From PVC group bacterium (GTDB lineage Bacteria; Verrucomicrobiota; Kiritimatiellia; SS1-B-03-39; UBA6053): a stretch of DNA of 7,459 nt. A program made the position numbers and the translations under genes. The DNA is taken from assembly GCA_003565035.1 (NCBI GenBank), contig PXDP01000453.1:1-7459 (forward strand), written 5' to 3'. The notes under the pieces were generated by a model, which saw only the letters and a list, made by a program, of their open reading frames with translations, was not told where the DNA came from and did not search any database. Numbering within the stretch: position 1 is the stretch's first letter; every line of letters begins with the position of its first letter. Positions 4,420-7,459 of this stretch are shown one piece after another.

Positions 4420-7074
4420 ATGGAAAAAAATTACGACCCGAATCTTGTTGAAGAAAAATGGTATGCGCGCTGGGAGGAGGCGGGCTGTTTTGCTGCCGAT
4501 CCGAAGGCGGACGGCGAGCCGTACTGCATTGTGATTCCGCCGCCGAATGTGACGGGACGTCTGCACATTGGCCATGCGCTGAATAACTCGATTCAGGATA
4601 TTCTGATTCGCTGGAAGCGGATGCAGGGGTTTAATGCGGTCTGGGTTCCGGGAACCGATCATGCGGGCATTGCCACGCAGAGTGTGGTGGAACGGGAGTT
4701 GCGGGCCCAGGGGCAGACCCGCCGCGATATGGGGCGCGAGGCGTTTGTAAAGCGGGTGTGGGAGTGGAAAGAGGAGTACGGCGGCACCATTATTCGTCAG
4801 TTGCGTAAAATGGGCTGTTCCTGCGACTGGAGCCGTGAGCGGTTCACGATGGACGAGGGGTTGAGTGATGCGGTGAAGGAAGTGTTTATCCGTCTGTACG
4901 AACAGGGGCTGATTTATCAGGGAGATTACATCATCAACTGGTCCCCGGCTCTGCAGACGGCGTTGTCGGACGATGAGGTTGAGCACGAAGAAGTGCAGGG
5001 GAAGCTGTACCATCTCCGGTATCCGGTGGAAGGCGGTGAAGAGGGGGAGCATATCATCGTGGCGACCACACGGCCGGAAACCCTGATGGGCGACGTGGCG
5101 GTGGCCATCCATCCGAAAGATGAGCGGTATAAGGACTTGCAGCACAAAAAGATCATCCTTCCGGTCATTGGCCGGGAATTAGCGGTGATTGAGGACGATT
5201 TTGTGGACCCGGCCTTCGGGACGGGGGTGGTGAAAGTGACCCCCGCGCACGATCCGAACGATTTTGAGATGGGGCTGCGGCATCAGTTGGTGCCCATCAA
5301 TGTGATGAATCCGGATGGAACCATGAACGAGGAGGCGGGTCCGTATGCGGGCATGGACCGGTTTGAGTGCCGGAAACAGATTCTGAAAGATTTGGAGGCG
5401 CAGGGGCTGCTGGAGAAAATCGAGGAGCATGTGCACAAGGTGGGACACTGCTACCGGAGCAAATGTGTGATTGAACCTCGCCTTTCGCGGCAGTGGTTCG
5501 TGAAAATGGAGCCGCTGGCCCGCAAGGCGGTGCAGGCGGTGAAAGATGGGGACCTCAATTTTGTGCCGGAGCGCTGGAACAAGGTGTATTTGAACTGGCT
5601 GGACAACATTCGCGACTGGTGCATTTCTCGTCAGTTGTGGTGGGGGCACCGGATTCCAATTTACTATTGCGACAGCACCGGCGAGGTGTGGGCCTCGCGG
5701 GAGACCCCCACGCAATCCCCGTCCGGTGCCACGGATATCCGGCAGGACGAGGACGTGCTCGACACCTGGTTTTCTTCCTGGCTCTGGCCCTTCAGTGTGC
5801 ACGGCTGGCCGGAACAGACGCCTTCTCTTGAAAAATGGTATCCGAGTTCCACGCTGGCGACGGCCCCGGACATTATTTTCTTCTGGGTGGCCCGCATGGT
5901 GATGGCCGGGTATGCGTTTATGGACGATGTGCCGTTCAAGACCGTCTATTTGCACGGGGTGGTGCGCGACAAAGAAGGCCGCAAGCAAAGCAAAAGTCTT
6001 GGGAACTCGATTGATCCGCTGCATGTGATCCAGGAGTACAGTGCCGACGCGCTGCGCTTCAGCCTGATCACTCTCAACGCCACCGGGCAGGATGTGCGGA
6101 TTGGCGAGAACGATTTTGAGATGGGCCGGAACTACAGCACCAAGATTTGGAATGCAGCCCGTTTTCTGGAGATGCAGGGCGCGTCCACCGGCGAAATCGA
6201 TCCGGCATTGCTCAGCAGTGATGACCGGCATTTGCTGCTGCGGCTCAATCAGACGGTTCAATTGGCCACCGAACATCTGGACCGATACCGCTTCAATGAT
6301 TATTCCCATACGCTGTACAGTTTCATCTGGGGAGATTACTGCGACTGGTATGTGGAATACGCCAAAGGTCCGTTGAACAGTGGCGATGCGGCCCGCAAGG
6401 CCCATACGCTGGCGGTGATGCATCACACCTTCCGGACGGCGCTGACGCTGCTGCATCCGCTGATGCCCTTTATCACCGAGGAGTTGTGGGAAGCCATGGG
6501 GTATCGCGGGGAAGGAGCTTTCCTGATGAAATCGGACTGGCCGCAAGCCCTCGGTGAAGACCGCTGCCGGGCCTGGGGGCTGGAGGATACGATTCTGGAG
6601 TTTGTGGATGCCAAGCGGGATCTGATCCGGGCGGCCCGGCAGTTGCGCGCGGACTACAACCTCAAGCCCAGCCAGGAAATTGAGTATATCGTCCGGCCCG
6701 AAGATGGCGGTATGACTGCGGCACTGGAGGCGGAAATCGACTCATTGAACCAGTTTGTCCGCGGGCAGGTCCGCCTGGAGCCGTCCTATCAGCCGCAGGG
6801 GGCCACGCCCGGGCTGGTGAGCAAAGCGGGCATGGTGTTCATGCCTGCCGACGGACTCATCGATGTGGAGGCGGAACTGGAACGAATTGGCAAACAGCTC
6901 AAAGAGGTTGAAGGGCATATTGCCCGCGGTCACGCCCGCCTCAGCAACGATGCTTTTGTGAATAAAGCTCCGCCGCACGTGGTGGCGCAGATTCAGGAGC
7001 AGCAGGACGGACTCATCGAGAAAGCTGAAAAGCTGCGGGCGCTTCTGAACAGTTTGAGCGGTTCTAAAGCGTAA
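4420..7074 (+). CDS. valS: Valyl-tRNA synthetase
   Basis: Charges tRNA-Val with valine in the cytosol. 884 residues, normal for bacterial ValRS. The class I catalytic core has PPNVTGRLHIGHALNNS (HIGH at 49-52) and GTDHAGIATQ (78-87). The CP1 editing domain (about 200-350) has ATTRPETLMGDVAV at 215-228 and GTGVVKVTPAHDPNDF at 267-282, needed to clear mischarged threonine. DVLDTWFSSWLWPFS (445-459) and DIIFFWVARM (484-493) are typical of ValRS. The signature loop reads KQSKS at 522-526 instead of KMSKS. The anticodon-binding helical domain is about 600-760, and the C-terminal coiled-coil tRNA arm about 812-880. The frame is open further upstream, with an ATG at 4336, but those 28 extra residues come from repeat sequence, so Met at 4420 (MEKNYDPNLVEEKW) is chosen. 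No clear Shine-Dalgarno precedes it. Its 3' end overlaps the toxin remnant on the other strand. Confidence 0.95.
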   Translation: MEKNYDPNLVEEKWYARWEEAGCFAADPKADGEPYCIVIPPPNVTGRLHIGHALNNSIQDILIRWKRMQGFNAVWVPGTDHAGIATQSVVERELRAQGQTRRDMGREAFVKRVWEWKEEYGGTIIRQLRKMGCSCDWSRERFTMDEGLSDAVKEVFIRLYEQGLIYQGDYIINWSPALQTALSDDEVEHEEVQGKLYHLRYPVEGGEEGEHIIVATTRPETLMGDVAVAIHPKDERYKDLQHKKIILPVIGRELAVIEDDFVDPAFGTGVVKVTPAHDPNDFEMGLRHQLVPINVMNPDGTMNEEAGPYAGMDRFECRKQILKDLEAQGLLEKIEEHVHKVGHCYRSKCVIEPRLSRQWFVKMEPLARKAVQAVKDGDLNFVPERWNKVYLNWLDNIRDWCISRQLWWGHRIPIYYCDSTGEVWASRETPTQSPSGATDIRQDEDVLDTWFSSWLWPFSVHGWPEQTPSLEKWYPSSTLATAPDIIFFWVARMVMAGYAFMDDVPFKTVYLHGVVRDKEGRKQSKSLGNSIDPLHVIQEYSADALRFSLITLNATGQDVRIGENDFEMGRNYSTKIWNAARFLEMQGASTGEIDPALLSSDDRHLLLRLNQTVQLATEHLDRYRFNDYSHTLYSFIWGDYCDWYVEYAKGPLNSGDAARKAHTLAVMHHTFRTALTLLHPLMPFITEELWEAMGYRGEGAFLMKSDWPQALGEDRCRAWGLEDTILEFVDAKRDLIRAARQLRADYNLKPSQEIEYIVRPEDGGMTAALEAEIDSLNQFVRGQVRLEPSYQPQGATPGLVSKAGMVFMPADGLIDVEAELERIGKQLKEVEGHIARGHARLSNDAFVNKAPPHVVAQIQEQQDGLIEKAEKLRALLNSLSGSKA

Positions 7075-7172
7075 ATCCCTCTTTTGCGGCGGCCTCTTTG
7101 AGCCGTTGATCTGAAGAGAGACTGCTCCACAAAAAGAGTAACCAGTGCAGATGAATCCCAGTAGTTCAGCAT
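7064..7172 (-). pseudogene. VapC-like PIN toxin remnant with internal deletion
   Basis: Reading the minus strand from ATG 7172 gives MLNYWDSSALVTLFVEQ, the start of a PIN-domain ribonuclease toxin with its first conserved acidic residue (Asp6). After about base 7122 the PIN likeness stops in that frame and resumes in another: bases 7120-7064 encode LSSDQRLKEAAAKEGFTL and a TAG, the typical PIN C-terminus (S/T-x-D-x-R-L...A...G). A complete VapC is about 130 residues; only about 35 codons remain, so some 95 codons, including the other catalytic acids, are gone with a frame change. The ATG overlaps the antitoxin TGA (ATGCTGA), the usual antitoxin-toxin layout, and agggag lies just upstream. The remnant stop overlaps the valS end by 11 bases. 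It cannot encode an active toxin. The reading as a deletion is from pattern recognition of both ends. Confidence 0.75.
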
Positions 7173-7453
7173 GACTCCCTTTCTTCGAGTATCCATTTTG
7201 CCACATCGAGCGAACGGGACAATTTCAGGGGAGGGGGTAATGGGACCTGTTTTGCCGAAGCATCGCGATCGACGATTCCCAATTGTTGAAGCTGGGTGAG
7301 TCGGTCAGCGCCGGCACTCGCTTCAGTGAGGTAAGGGGATAGTTTTGCAACCGGTTTGTCCCGATCCAGCACCAGCACACTCTCCCCTTCGCGCACACAA
7401 GAGAGGACTTCGCTTAGATGATTTCGCAGGTAGGATATATTGGACGTTTTCAT
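7166..7453 (-). CDS. Phd/YefM-family (VapB-type) antitoxin, now without its toxin
   Basis: A 95-residue protein beginning MKTSNISYLRNHLSEVLSCV, followed by GESVLVLDRDKPVAKLSPY (24-42). This is the N-terminal Phd/YefM DNA-binding and dimerisation domain. The C-terminal part (43-95) is the expected toxin-neutralising tail, with SLDVAKWILEERE near the end. Such antitoxins bind and inhibit the partner toxin and repress their own operon. The start at ATG 7453 is chosen because MKT..ISYL is the family N-terminus; a GTG at 7459 is in frame at the window edge. The promoter and operator lie outside the window. The gene looks intact, yet the downstream PIN toxin is broken, so it may be decaying, kept as a regulator, or acting against a toxin encoded elsewhere. 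Confidence 0.88.
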   Translation of the reverse strand: MKTSNISYLRNHLSEVLSCVREGESVLVLDRDKPVAKLSPYLTEASAGADRLTQLQQLGIVDRDASAKQVPLPPPLKLSRSLDVAKWILEERESC

Positions 7454-7459
7454 GTGCAC

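Noticed and set aside
5179..6546. 455-codon minus-strand ORF opposite valS
   Set aside because: Shadow frame with His/Pro/Arg-rich low-complexity translation; the plus strand is clearly valS.
7075..7130. Rho-independent terminator for valS
   Set aside because: No GC-rich hairpin followed by a T run is seen; the sequence is explained by the toxin remnant on the other strand.

Overview
The window most likely comes from a Kiritimatiellota/Lentisphaerota-type bacterium of the PVC group. This is an inference from two things: a GxxExxY gene set in 'cacggatg' repeats, a pairing I associate with these lineages, and moderately GC-rich genes that use att, ttt and gat freely. It cannot be proven without a database search.

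Left end (1-843): an open frame enters from outside the window. It is a chimera of about five membrane segments of an EamA/DMT-type transporter and the last ~130 residues of a protein resembling archaeal-type phosphoglycerate mutase (ApgM; the same family includes proposed alternative homoserine kinases). The change falls near 436-450 and coincides with a change in codon use. It is either an assembly or recombination joint, or much less likely a real fusion. The ApgM-like half belongs with what follows.

Middle left (844-3665): lysC (aspartate kinase) and cimA ((R)-citramalate synthase) are packed without gaps: TGA then ATG, then a 1-base overlap. LysC commits carbon to lysine, methionine and threonine, while CimA makes the isoleucine precursor 2-oxobutanoate from pyruvate and acetyl-CoA without threonine. 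The lysC reading frame holds a well-formed internal Shine-Dalgarno and ATG that would give a separate ACT-domain beta subunit, as in Bacillus and Corynebacterium.

Middle (3666-4419): a small AT-richer gene for a GxxExxY protein (predicted PD-(D/E)XK nuclease fold) lies among five copies of a 10-base-periodic repeat. One copy starts just after the cimA stop. The copies form both near-perfect direct repeats and inverted repeats around the gene, so the block looks like an inserted cassette.

Right (4420-7074): valS, a full-length valyl-tRNA synthetase with an unusual KQSKS signature loop.

Right end, minus strand (7064-7453): a Phd/YefM-type antitoxin gene followed by a VapC-like PIN toxin gene that has lost its middle. 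Only about 17 N-terminal and 18 C-terminal codons survive, in different frames. The antitoxin is therefore an orphan, and the toxin remnant overlaps the valS 3' end tail to tail.
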